Positions 52,309 to 60,860 of a stretch of DNA of 64,000 nt are shown here, piece by piece. The notes under the pieces are model-generated. The model had not been told where the DNA came from and made no database searches. It saw only the letters and a program-made list of their open reading frames with translations. Positions within the stretch are counted from its first letter, which is position 1. Each line of letters begins with the position of its first letter. Position numbers and translations under genes: made by a program. Origin of the DNA: Runella salmonicolor (lineage in GTDB: Bacteria; Bacteroidota; Bacteroidia; Cytophagales; Spirosomataceae). The DNA lies in the NCBI RefSeq assembly GCF_024158025.1, contig NZ_JAMZEL010000001.1, positions 1,054,001 through 1,118,000 on the forward strand, given 5' to 3'.

Positions 52309-53637
52309 TTATGATTTTCGGGTTTTCCGAATCGGCTTGCCGTACTTTTTCATCATTTCTTTGGCGTGATTTCGGCGTACGTTTACCTTTTGGTTCTTTT
52401 CGGTTTTTTCGTGAAAAGCCCCACCAAAAGTATCACTTTTGACAATTTTTACACTGATGATTTTCGTGTAACCCGTATCTCTTTCTTCGGGGGTCAGTTC
52501 GTCCGAAATTTCGAGTAATTTGGGCAACGGGCGCATCGGAATCGGCTGCTTCATCAGGGCTTCGATGGCTTCCTGCTGCTCCTTTTCTTTTTCCACGATA
52601 AAACTGATGGCGATGCCTTTTTTATCCACCCGGCCCGTACGTCCGATGCGGTGGATGTAGGTTTCGGGAAGTTCGGGCAAATCAAAGTTAATAACGTGCG
52701 ATACTTCCGAGACATCCAATCCGCGCGCAATGACGTCGGTGGCAATGAGCACGCGACAAGCTCCACTCTGAAAGCGATTAACGGCCTCAAAACGCTGCAT
52801 TTGGGCTTTGTTGGAGTGAATCACGCTGACCGTATCGCCAAATTGCTTTTCCAGTTGTTCAAACAATTGATTGGCCAGAGATTTAGTGGCCGCAAAGACC
52901 AGCACTTTGACCATGTCGGGGTCGTGGCCAAGAAGCAATTCTAGCAGATTTACTTTTGTGTAGAAATTGGGCACTTGATAGGCCATTTGGTAGATATTCT
53001 CCAACGGCGTACCTGCTGGGGTGGCCTCCACTTTGACGGGATGGTGAAAATATTCCTGCATCAACTGCTCCACTTCGTCGGTGATGGTGGCAGAAAACAA
53101 AAGGTTTTGGCGTTTTTCGGGCAAGGTATCCAAGATGAGTTTCAACTGCGCCCGAAAGCCCAGATTGAGCATTTCGTCGGCTTCGTCGAGCACCAGTTTT
53201 TTCACGGCTTTAGGCTTGATCACCCCGCTCGACAACATATCCACCAAGCGCCCGGGCGTTGCTACCAACACATCTACGCCCTGCAACACCTCCGCTACCT
53301 GCGGCTTCATGTTTACGCCTCCATACACACCCACCGTAACCACGCTCATGTACGGAGTCAATTTCTTGACCGATTCCACCACCTGCACCACCAGTTCTCG
53401 CGTGGGAACCAAAATAACTACTTGCGGATTTTTTTCTTTTGAAAACTGAAATTGCCGAAGGCAAGGCAAAAGATAAGCTAGGGTTTTTCCCGTTCCTGTT
53501 TGTGCAATCCCGTACACATCTTGCCCCGACATCACCACCGAAAATACCTTTTGCTGAATGGCCGTAGGCGTCGTAAAGCCTAAGTCATTGATGGCATTGA
53601 GCAGCGGTTTATTGAGATTTAATTCGTCGAAAGTCAT
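52309..53637 (-). CDS. DEAD-box ATP-dependent RNA helicase
   Basis: A 442-residue DEAD-box helicase that unwinds short RNA duplexes, in ribosome assembly or RNA decay. All motifs are visible: Q motif 'FTTPTAIQQKVF', I 'AQTGTGKT', Ia 'PTRELVVQV', Ib 'ATPGRL', II 'DEADEM', III 'SAT', V 'IATDVIARGLD' and VI 'HRIGRTGR'. The C-terminal 60 residues are a basic tail ('KVNVRRNHAKEMMKKYGKPI') that likely binds RNA. Gene has its own terminator and no obvious operon partner. Confidence 0.95.
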   Translation of the reverse strand: MTFDELNLNKPLLNAINDLGFTTPTAIQQKVFSVVMSGQDVYGIAQTGTGKTLAYLLPCLRQFQFSKEKNPQVVILVPTRELVVQVVESVKKLTPYMSVVTVGVYGGVNMKPQVAEVLQGVDVLVATPGRLVDMLSSGVIKPKAVKKLVLDEADEMLNLGFRAQLKLILDTLPEKRQNLLFSATITDEVEQLMQEYFHHPVKVEATPAGTPLENIYQMAYQVPNFYTKVNLLELLLGHDPDMVKVLVFAATKSLANQLFEQLEKQFGDTVSVIHSNKAQMQRFEAVNRFQSGACRVLIATDVIARGLDVSEVSHVINFDLPELPETYIHRIGRTGRVDKKGIAISFIVEKEKEQQEAIEALMKQPIPMRPLPKLLEISDELTPEERDTGYTKIISVKIVKSDTFGGAFHEKTEKNQKVNVRRNHAKEMMKKYGKPIRKTRKS

Positions 53638-53718
53638 ACCTAATTCGTTAAAATAAAGACTAAAGGTACAGGGATTCAGCGAATTTTACATGAACAGGCC
53701 TAAATCAGGGTGGCCTTT

Positions 53719-55488
53719 TTATTTCTCAATCGTAAATTCATCCTTCACTTTTCCGTACTCATCCAAACAGCGCAGGGTCAATTTGTTGTTATCAATTCTG
53801 ATGTGCTGGTACACGGGCCCGCTCTGAAAACGCGCCGCTGCGTAGGGCTCGTCGGGCCAGTTTTTGTGGTGACTCGGAATACTGATAGAAATGGTATAAA
53901 TCGTGCCTTTGGCGGGAGAATCAACAGGTTTTTCGGCGTACATGGGTTTGCTGCGCATGTAGTAATGTACGTGCCCACTCATGACCATATCAACGTGGTA
54001 ACGGTCAAACAACACGCCCCATTCTTTGCGGATTTGCGCATAATCTTCTTCAAAATTATAGGGCGGAAAGTGCAGCATCACAAACTTCCATTTGGCCTTG
54101 CTTTGTGAAAGTTGCTTTTCAATCCAATCCGTTTGCGCATCGATGGGCGACGTGCCATCGAGCATGATAAACAAAGCATTTTGGTAATTGAAAGCGTAGG
54201 TCCGTTCAGAAGGTACTTTATCGGGGCCGTTGGTAGGCAAGCTGAACAGGTTTTGGTACATCGCCGCGCCTAGCCCGTCTTGGCTGTCGTGGTTGCCAGG
54301 AATGGGCATGAAGGGTTTTTGACTAAAAATCTTTCCTGAATGATGAAAAAACTCATCCCACTCATTGCGGTCAAGGCCCGTACTGACCAAGTCGCCGATG
54401 ACCGAATAAAAAGAAATTTCAGGGTGACGTTCGAGCGTTTGGCGGGCCATCCGCCCCCAATCAGGCGACTTGTGCGTATCGCCAAACCAAACAAACGAAA
54501 ACGCTTCAGGCTGAGCTGCTTCGGTCTTAAAATCAGTCACTTCTGACCAACCCGTACTCGGAGAACCCACCCGATACGCATACGTAGTAGCAGGCGTAAG
54601 TTGGGTTAGTTTGGCCGTAAAACGCTGAATGTAACGGTCGTTGCGTAGCAAGCGGTCTTCCATCTTAAACGGCAGTGCGTTGGCGGTCAGCGTATCGGTC
54701 GAGTTTTTTTTCCAGTATTGTACTTTTCCTGCTTTAACCGCCGCCTGCGTACGCCACTGCACATCAATGGTGGTAGAAGGGTCGGCACTCCACGAAAGCA
54801 GCAACTGATCAGGTTTGTTGACGGCAGGATAGTCGGTCTGCCGGAAGGCTTTCACTAAATGGGCTTCACGGGCGCGCCCACGAATGGTGGTCAACAATTG
54901 CTGTCCCTGCAATGCCAATGGCACTTCCGTAAGCGTGAGCTCATCCCAATCATGGTAAGTAAAGGCTCCTACTTTAAATTCTTCGATGTGTTGGTTGGCG
55001 GGAAAAAAGTTTGAGATAGTCAGTTTATCGCTTTTTTTCTGCGGCCCTACACCCACAAAATACACGGGGCGATGCTTGTCAAATCCGTTGATGCCCAGCG
55101 CTACTTTACCCTTCGAAAACTTCTTTTGCCAGACTTCGTAGGTATATTCTTCATTTTTTACCAGCATATTTGTTTTTTGAAACCCACTTTTTGCCAACCA
55201 AAACGGCGGCACTTTCTGCGCTTGGTCACGCATGAGAGATACAACCACGGGTACATTTACGTCAAAAGTCCAGTAGCGAGTAGCGAGGGTCTGTTTTTCT
55301 TCATTTGTTAAAAAAGGCAGAATGTAGGCTTCCGAAATGGTGTCAAGTTGGGCGGGTGTCAGTTTTTGATACAACCGCGTGACGACATTGTCCATCACTT
55401 TATGAACCGTGGAATCAGTAGTGGCGGCGGTGCCAAAAAGCAAAAAAGCACTCAGAAAAATGGATGTAAAAAAAACGGAAAGTTTCAT
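53719..55488 (-). CDS. Secreted purple-acid-phosphatase-like metallophosphoesterase
   Basis: A secreted phosphoesterase of about 589 residues. Signal peptide MKLSVFFTSIFLSAFLLFGT; I start at the ATG at 55488, dropping 15 non-signal residues. A novel N-terminal part (to about 185) precedes an Fn3-like domain ('LLLSWSADPSTTIDVQWRTQ'), then the metallophosphatase with 'FGDTHKSP', 'VIGDLVSTG', 'IPGNHDS', 'MLHFPPY' and 'SGHVHYYM', which hold the two-metal site. This matches purple acid phosphatases. Phosphate ester substrate unknown; the neighbouring GDPD genes suggest phospholipid-derived monoesters. Confidence 0.87.
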   Translation of the reverse strand: MKLSVFFTSIFLSAFLLFGTAATTDSTVHKVMDNVVTRLYQKLTPAQLDTISEAYILPFLTNEEKQTLATRYWTFDVNVPVVVSLMRDQAQKVPPFWLAKSGFQKTNMLVKNEEYTYEVWQKKFSKGKVALGINGFDKHRPVYFVGVGPQKKSDKLTISNFFPANQHIEEFKVGAFTYHDWDELTLTEVPLALQGQQLLTTIRGRAREAHLVKAFRQTDYPAVNKPDQLLLSWSADPSTTIDVQWRTQAAVKAGKVQYWKKNSTDTLTANALPFKMEDRLLRNDRYIQRFTAKLTQLTPATTYAYRVGSPSTGWSEVTDFKTEAAQPEAFSFVWFGDTHKSPDWGRMARQTLERHPEISFYSVIGDLVSTGLDRNEWDEFFHHSGKIFSQKPFMPIPGNHDSQDGLGAAMYQNLFSLPTNGPDKVPSERTYAFNYQNALFIMLDGTSPIDAQTDWIEKQLSQSKAKWKFVMLHFPPYNFEEDYAQIRKEWGVLFDRYHVDMVMSGHVHYYMRSKPMYAEKPVDSPAKGTIYTISISIPSHHKNWPDEPYAAARFQSGPVYQHIRIDNNKLTLRCLDEYGKVKDEFTIEK

Positions 55489-55579
55489 GGTGGATTGATT
55501 CACGCCAAGGAGCAAAGCATTTAAGTACATCAACTACTTTGCCCCACAGCGGCTTGGTGGGAGTTTAAGTGTATTATGT

Positions 55580-57220
55580 TTATTTAACAACAGGGTATTG
55601 TTTTTCGAGCCATTGTACCATTTTCCCAAAAACATCCACTGCCGCCGAGGCGCTCATGCCGTGTTTTTCGTGGGGGTACAATTCTAGTTGGGTCAGAATT
55701 CCCAATGATTGAAGTTTTTTGTGAAGATTTTCGGCCTGACTTACGTGCACCAACGGGTCTTCTACCCCGTGGAATGAAATGGTGGGCACCCCGCTTTCTT
55801 TGGTGAGGTGCAGCAGCGGGCTGGCATCTACACAAATTTGTGCTTTAGGGTCGGCCTCTCCCAAAAACCGAATAACGGTATTGTTGGCATCAGTGCCATC
55901 GGCCCGCACAGACTTGTCGGTCAGGTCGGTAGGCCCCCAGAGGTTCAATACGGTTTTTACTTGTTTGTTGGGGTCATGGGCATAGGCATAAAGCAAGGCC
56001 AAATGCGCCCCCGCGCTGCCGCCCATGAGGGCAAATTCGTTGCCGTTGAAACGGTATCTTTTGGATTGAGCCGACAGAAAAGCAATGGCTTTTTTAACGT
56101 CTTCGATTTGGGCAGGAAACAGATTTTTTCCGTCTTTGACCAAACGATAATTTATCGAAACCACGATGTACTTTTTTACACCGACCAATTCATCAATGAG
56201 TTGTTTCGGAAATTCGCTTTTATCACCCCGACTCCACGAGCCGCCGTGGATGTAGACCAGCACTTTGGTATCGGGCGTATGATTTTCGGGTATGTAGGCG
56301 TCCAGCATATTTTCTTTGCCCTCGCCTTGCGCGTAGGGCACGTCCAACAGGGATTGATACGCGGGCTTTTTGGGAACAATGACCGCATTTTTGGCCACTC
56401 CATCGCGCCAATTATTGGTTTTTAGGTAATTGACCAACGCTTCGGGATGGTCGGTTTGTACACCCTGCACCCCCTTGCTCAACGCTGAGTCCCACGCATC
56501 TTTGCCTTCAGAAGGGCTTTGAACATCAAGCCAAACAGCTACGCCTTCTTCCTGCGCGGTTTGCACCATTGCTTGCTCGGAGATGTTATCCAGCACCTCT
56601 ACTTTTACCTGACCCAAAAAGAATTTTAGCTGCTGGGGGTTCTTGACGTCGTCCAACAAGCTGGTCATCAGCGGCATCTGAGGGGCAATACTCCGCCATT
56701 GTTTGTAGTAGGGCACTTTGTTGAGGTACACCACAATCTGCTTTTCCATGCCCTCTTCCTGAATCTGTTTCCAGGTTTCGGCCACGTCGGCGTCTTTAAA
56801 ATCCAGATAAATATTAATCCGATTTTTGCACAACTTCAACACTTCCCGAAAAGTCGGAATTCGGTAAACGGTGGCATCGTCCGCTTTGGGGCTTTTGAGC
56901 TGAAGTTGGCTCAGCTCGGCAAATGTCTTGGCTTTGACCTCCCCCGTTGTGGTAGTCATACGGTCGAGGGTTCCGTCATGATGAATAACCAACACCCCGT
57001 CTTTGCTCGTCCGGATATCGACTTCTACATAATCTGCCCCGCTTTTAATGGCTTCTTCGTAGGCAGCAAGGGAGTTTTCGGGCACATTCACGTGGTTGCC
57101 ACGGTGGGCAATGACCACAAACTTATGCTTAGAAACTGGCAGCGGAATTTGGGCATAACTTCCGAAGAATGCCGTTGCTGTTATTAAAAACAGCAGAAAC
57201 TTAGAGATATATTTTGTCAT
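55580..57220 (-). CDS. Fusion of GDPD phosphodiesterase and alpha/beta hydrolase
   Basis: A 546-residue secreted two-enzyme fusion. Signal peptide to 'FFGSYAQ'. The N-terminal half (about 30-270) is a glycerophosphodiester phosphodiesterase: 'IAHRGNHVNVPENSLAA', 'ADYVEVDIRTSKDG', 'IHHDGTLDRMT', with the catalytic His pair and metal Glu/Asp. The C-terminal half (about 285-546) is an HSL/BD-FAE-type alpha/beta hydrolase: oxyanion 'YIHGGSWSRGD', nucleophile 'MGGSAGAHLALL', acid 'VEDPLVH' and His 'HEKHGMS'. Both halves keep catalytic residues. It could deacylate and then split glycerophosphodiesters of the same lipid. Confidence 0.85.
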   Translation of the reverse strand: MTKYISKFLLFLITATAFFGSYAQIPLPVSKHKFVVIAHRGNHVNVPENSLAAYEEAIKSGADYVEVDIRTSKDGVLVIHHDGTLDRMTTTTGEVKAKTFAELSQLQLKSPKADDATVYRIPTFREVLKLCKNRINIYLDFKDADVAETWKQIQEEGMEKQIVVYLNKVPYYKQWRSIAPQMPLMTSLLDDVKNPQQLKFFLGQVKVEVLDNISEQAMVQTAQEEGVAVWLDVQSPSEGKDAWDSALSKGVQGVQTDHPEALVNYLKTNNWRDGVAKNAVIVPKKPAYQSLLDVPYAQGEGKENMLDAYIPENHTPDTKVLVYIHGGSWSRGDKSEFPKQLIDELVGVKKYIVVSINYRLVKDGKNLFPAQIEDVKKAIAFLSAQSKRYRFNGNEFALMGGSAGAHLALLYAYAHDPNKQVKTVLNLWGPTDLTDKSVRADGTDANNTVIRFLGEADPKAQICVDASPLLHLTKESGVPTISFHGVEDPLVHVSQAENLHKKLQSLGILTQLELYPHEKHGMSASAAVDVFGKMVQWLEKQYPVVK

Positions 57221-57307
57221 ATAACTATCCTGTCGCGAGATACGCCCAGCGCTTATTGAAGATACAGGTTTATTACGTTAAAAAAGGGGTGGATACAGCC
57301 AGAAAAT

Positions 57308-57502
57308 CTACTTTTCTTGTTGCACGCTTTTTGCGTGTTCGTTCTCGGAAAGCAATTGCATGAAGTAGCGCTCCAACACTTCCGAATAAGCGGGCGACAT
57401 TTCATTTTCCCCAATACCAGCCAAAAATTCTTCGAGTTCCACTTGTGAAATCTCGTTGCGCATCAGCCTACCAATCAAATAGTCAGGACGGTTGGTTTCC
57501 AT
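57308..57502 (-). CDS. Small 64-residue protein, FecR-N-terminus-like
   Basis: A 64-residue helical protein: METNRPDYLIGRLMRNEISQ and then a run typical of the N-terminal helices of FecR-type anti-sigma proteins ('VELEEFLAGIGENEMSPAYS'). It lacks any membrane helix or C-terminal domain, so it may be a truncated FecR or an independent small protein. It lies alone between two GDPD-containing genes. Compare the start-less FecR-like fragment at 13008-13199. Gene status is moderately likely since a clean ATG opens it. Confidence 0.55.
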   Translation of the reverse strand: METNRPDYLIGRLMRNEISQVELEEFLAGIGENEMSPAYSEVLERYFMQLLSENEHAKSVQQEK

Positions 57503-57631
57503 TATTTTTTTGGCTTGTTATATGTCTATATACTTTGTTCCAATCATAAAAGGCTACTCAGACTGTGTTAAATTTAAGTTTTCAATTATTTGATTGGACA
57601 AAAACGTCGTTTGTCAATAAACAACCTTCCT

Positions 57632-58489
57632 TCAAATATGTAAACCTTTATCTTTCAATAGCTTTAACAACAATTCGGGCTCATCTGTTTGAATAACGTT
57701 GGCCCCGTGTTTCAACAATTTGTCGAGTGCTTCGTCTCGTCTTTCGGTCCGGAGCAATATATCTATCGGTCCCAACGCATTAATCCATACGCGTGCTCCG
57801 CGCTTTTTGATAAGACTGACCACTTCGGGCGTGTAAAACGAAAAATCAATGTGTACGACTTCGGGTTTGAAAAGCGTAAGGGCCGAATCAGCCATGGCTT
57901 GCGAATGTGCCCGGGGCATGAGCATGTATTTTTTATCGACCTTGTCTACAAAATGGAGGGCGTTGTAGTCACTGTCGAAATAAAAGACAATGTCTTCGGT
58001 TTTGGTCTTCTTTACCACGTCGATGATGGGCCCCAACTTGTCGGTTTTCAAATCCAAATCCACCAAAATACGTCCTTTTGCTAAACGTAGTACCTCCTCC
58101 AACGTGGGGATTTTCTCTTCGGTTTTTGCGCCCTTTACCACCAAATTGTAGGTTTGCAACTGCGCAAAGGTCATGGTTTCGGGGTTTCCTTTGCCGTTGG
58201 TGGTGCGGTCAATCTTACCATCATGCATCAACACGGGCACACCGTCGGAGGTTACTTTGACGTCAATTTCGATGATGTCAATACCCAGTCGTATCGCTTC
58301 CTTGACGGCGGGGATGGAGTTTTCGGGGTATACATTATGAACTGCGCGATGCGATGCCACCAACACGGTATTGGAAGTAGTTGTTAAGAAGTCTTTTTTG
58401 ATTTCTTTGGCGCGGCGCGCCGTCATGGTGGCAGCCGTGCCCATAAAAAGGGCCGCACCTACAAAGGCAACAATAATTCTGTGATTCAT
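57632..58489 (-). CDS. Secreted glycerophosphodiester phosphodiesterase (GDPD)
   Basis: A 285-residue GDPD enzyme that splits glycerophosphodiesters to sn-glycerol-3-phosphate and an alcohol. Signal peptide MNHRIIVAFVGAALFMGTAA. Core motifs: 'VASHRAVHNVYPENSI', 'IIEIDVKVTSDG' and 'LMHDGKIDRTTNG', carrying the catalytic His pair and metal-binding Glu/Asp. It is the single-domain counterpart of the fusion at 55580. The region 57503-57631 upstream of the small gene has no gene. Confidence 0.9.
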   Translation of the reverse strand: MNHRIIVAFVGAALFMGTAATMTARRAKEIKKDFLTTTSNTVLVASHRAVHNVYPENSIPAVKEAIRLGIDIIEIDVKVTSDGVPVLMHDGKIDRTTNGKGNPETMTFAQLQTYNLVVKGAKTEEKIPTLEEVLRLAKGRILVDLDLKTDKLGPIIDVVKKTKTEDIVFYFDSDYNALHFVDKVDKKYMLMPRAHSQAMADSALTLFKPEVVHIDFSFYTPEVVSLIKKRGARVWINALGPIDILLRTERRDEALDKLLKHGANVIQTDEPELLLKLLKDKGLHI

Positions 58490-58642
58490 GAGTGTTACTT
58501 CTTTATCAAGTAATACCTCTGTTCTCTGGAAAAAGACTAATTTCGGCGCAGGTTATTTTGATAATTGTCTGGCGGCGTACCGTAAAAAAAACGATTGATT
58601 AACAATCCAAACCAGTTCATTAATTTTGACCATCAATAAATT

Positions 58643-59365
58643 ATGTACTTAATATTTTCCCCAATGGCTCGTCTTTTTTTGTTCATTATTTTACTCTTCG
58701 CTGTACACCTAACTTCCGCCCAAAACCGTTACAAATACCCAGTTTTACCCCAAACTGGCCCAAAAATAGAATCGTTTGTGCCCAAAGGCTGGCATATTGT
58801 GGAAAAAGCCGAAGGCGACCTCAACAAAGACAACGCGCCTGACATCGCCGCCGTGGTGGAAGCCGACAAAGACGTACCCAATCTCAAAGAAGAAGATTAC
58901 CCGCAAAAGCCTCGTATTCTGCTGATTGCTCTGCGTCAGGCCAACGGTAGTTATACTTTATCCATACAAAGCAACGAGTCCATCTTGCTTTTCAATGAAG
59001 GGGGCGTAATGGGCGACCCGCTGGCGGGATTGACCATCGAAAGAGGTACGCTGTTGGTGCAGTTTTATGGCGGGAGCGCCGACCGCTGGGGCTATGACTA
59101 CCGCTGGCGTTTTCAGAACAACGACTGGTTTTTGATTGGTGCTACGGCTACCTTTTCGTCGATGAGTGCGAATCAATTCAACACCTATGATTTTAATCTC
59201 TCAACAGGAGCTGCCGAGCACACGAGCGGGGCATTTTTGGAAGAAGAAAACAAGAAAAATACGCCTGAGAAAAAAAGGAGCTTCAACATTGGCAAAAAAC
59301 CGCTCCTCAAACTCCGTACCTTCAAGCCCGTCACGACCCTCATTTACAAGGATGTGTATATTTAA
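58643..59365 (+). CDS. Secreted protein of unknown function
   Basis: A 240-residue protein with signal peptide (from MARLFLFIILLFAVHLTSAQ if ATG 58664 is used; the frame opens at ATG 58643). The body has 'KGWHIVEKAEGDLNKDNAPD' followed by 'IAAVVEA', an FG-GAP-like Asp-rich loop (DLNKDNAPDIAA) as in repeat domains that bind calcium, then strands ending in a basic tail. No family beyond this short motif is recognised. A TAATTTTG box lies at 58621-58628, with TTG 23 bp upstream. It converges with the PhoPQ-like gene over a hairpin at 59417. Confidence 0.75.
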   Translation: MYLIFSPMARLFLFIILLFAVHLTSAQNRYKYPVLPQTGPKIESFVPKGWHIVEKAEGDLNKDNAPDIAAVVEADKDVPNLKEEDYPQKPRILLIALRQANGSYTLSIQSNESILLFNEGGVMGDPLAGLTIERGTLLVQFYGGSADRWGYDYRWRFQNNDWFLIGATATFSSMSANQFNTYDFNLSTGAAEHTSGAFLEEENKKNTPEKKRSFNIGKKPLLKLRTFKPVTTLIYKDVYI

Positions 59366-59416
59366 AAAGGAGCTAAAAGTCATTTTTGAACAACCCCTCC
59401 GAGCCATCTTTACAAA

Positions 59417-59448
59417 CACAAACCCCGACCATTGAGCCGGGGTTTGTG
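59417..59448. terminator. Perfect 11-bp hairpin between convergent genes
   Basis: CACAAACCCCG (59417-59427) and CGGGGTTTGTG (59438-59448), loop 10 bases. It lies between a plus gene ending at 59365 and a minus gene ending at 59472, so it may stop both; T-runs are short. Confidence 0.65.
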
Positions 59449-59471
59449 CAATAATGGGGTTACGCTTTTTG

Positions 59472-60818
59472 TTACAATATACCTTTTGAATCGGTCAAAA
59501 ACATGCGGGTACTGACGGTGTAGGTACCGCCGTTGGCATCTTTGTATTTTAGATCCACATAAAAAGCTTTGTAACCGCTACCCGCGTAGGCTTCCTGCAA
59601 CTTTATTTTTGAGGTATTGGAAACGCCCAAACTATAACTCGTCCATTTCTCATTTCTGAAATCTTTGTCCGACGAAGTAGCGGTCCACACCACGGCGTCT
59701 ACCAAATCGTTGCGGTCGGTTTTGATAGAAACTTGCGCTCCTTTTTTCTTAGGGCTTACTTTCCACGTAGGCGTAGGATAATTGCGGTCGTTGATGGTCG
59801 TTCCAAAAAACGCGCTTAATGCTTCCAAGGCCTGTTTTCCTCCGCCTAAGTCGTGACCAGCATTGGGCACGTAGTGAATCATGTTTTTGCCCGGAATCTG
59901 GTCGTAGTAATGTTTAATGGCATCAACGGTCCAGTACTCGTCGTTGGTACCGATAAAAATCAACTTCGGGACGGTCAATTTCGCACGGTACGAGTAGGGG
60001 TCAATCATGGTCGTAATGGCGTTGCCTTGGGGGGTATTGGCCGTTTGTGGGATTTCCAGTTTTACATAATCTTCGATTTGCTCACTGTATGCGCCGTAGG
60101 ATTTCAACTGATAATCTAGGGTAGCGGGCATATTGAGCATATCAATGACCATCGGGCCGATGGCTTTCACCCGTTTGTCATCAATGGCGGCTGAGAGCCA
60201 CGTAGTCCAGCCGCGTTTGGAAGCGCCCGTTACCACAAAGTTATTGACATCGTGTTTGAGGGTTTGTTTTGAAAATGCCTGCACGGCATCCATCGCTTTT
60301 ACGGCGCTTTTCACCATCGGAAACAACAACGGCCACGAATAATCTCCGTCTTTTTTGAAGTTATGCAAGGTGTACGAAATCAGCGCATCTTCGGTCAGAT
60401 TACCGTATAAAGGCTGATTGGGCGCTTGTTTCAGCAAGACCACAATGGCTTTGTTTTTGGCCGCGATTCCCATCAGCGAAGGCCACAGTTTGTCACTTTT
60501 GCTCCAATTGGGTTGTTCTTGTTTGTTAGAGCCACCCGTGATGAAAAGCATTGCGCCATCGTGCAGGTTTTCTTTAGGAACCATAACGGTGAGTTGGTGC
60601 CGCCACGCGATTCCCCGCCATGTTTGGGACGTAAGCAATAAATTATAACCCGTTACATCTCCTTCAGTAAACGAATCTTTCAACTCCCATGAAAAGGTTT
60701 TATCTCCATTGTTGACGTAACTTTTAAGGGCTGTTTCGGGGGTAATGGCCTGCTGTGCAAAGAGTTGGAAAATACCAAGGCAAACACTGAGGACTAAACT
60801 AAAAAGGGATTTGTGCAT
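59472..60818 (-). CDS. PhoPQ-activated pathogenicity-related family hydrolase
   Basis: A 448-residue secreted protein of the PhoPQ-related (PqaA-like) family, an alpha/beta-hydrolase-like fold. Signal peptide to 'IFQLFAQQ'. Typical stretches: 'SQTWRGIAWRHQLTVMVP', 'VVLLKQAPNQPLY', the probable nucleophile in 'VTGASKRGWTTWLSAAID' (G-A-S-K-R-G), 'PKLIFIGTNDEYWTVDAIKH' and 'HYVPNAGHDLGGG' with the likely Asp and His. Substrate unknown. The name comes from a Salmonella gene and does not imply virulence here. The ceramidase gene is just upstream in the same direction with 42 bp between. Confidence 0.85.
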   Translation of the reverse strand: MHKSLFSLVLSVCLGIFQLFAQQAITPETALKSYVNNGDKTFSWELKDSFTEGDVTGYNLLLTSQTWRGIAWRHQLTVMVPKENLHDGAMLFITGGSNKQEQPNWSKSDKLWPSLMGIAAKNKAIVVLLKQAPNQPLYGNLTEDALISYTLHNFKKDGDYSWPLLFPMVKSAVKAMDAVQAFSKQTLKHDVNNFVVTGASKRGWTTWLSAAIDDKRVKAIGPMVIDMLNMPATLDYQLKSYGAYSEQIEDYVKLEIPQTANTPQGNAITTMIDPYSYRAKLTVPKLIFIGTNDEYWTVDAIKHYYDQIPGKNMIHYVPNAGHDLGGGKQALEALSAFFGTTINDRNYPTPTWKVSPKKKGAQVSIKTDRNDLVDAVVWTATSSDKDFRNEKWTSYSLGVSNTSKIKLQEAYAGSGYKAFYVDLKYKDANGGTYTVSTRMFLTDSKGIL

Positions 60819-60860
60819 GGCAATAAATTGATTATTGAGGAATAATTATTAACGATTTTT

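Noticed and set aside
57531..57545. Single TTGTTCCAAT upstream of the 64-residue gene
   Set aside because: Only one copy, no matching -7 box and it lies too near the ATG.
59472..60818. PhoPQ-related gene as evidence of pathogenicity
   Set aside because: The family is widespread in environmental Bacteroidota; the name reflects the first described member.
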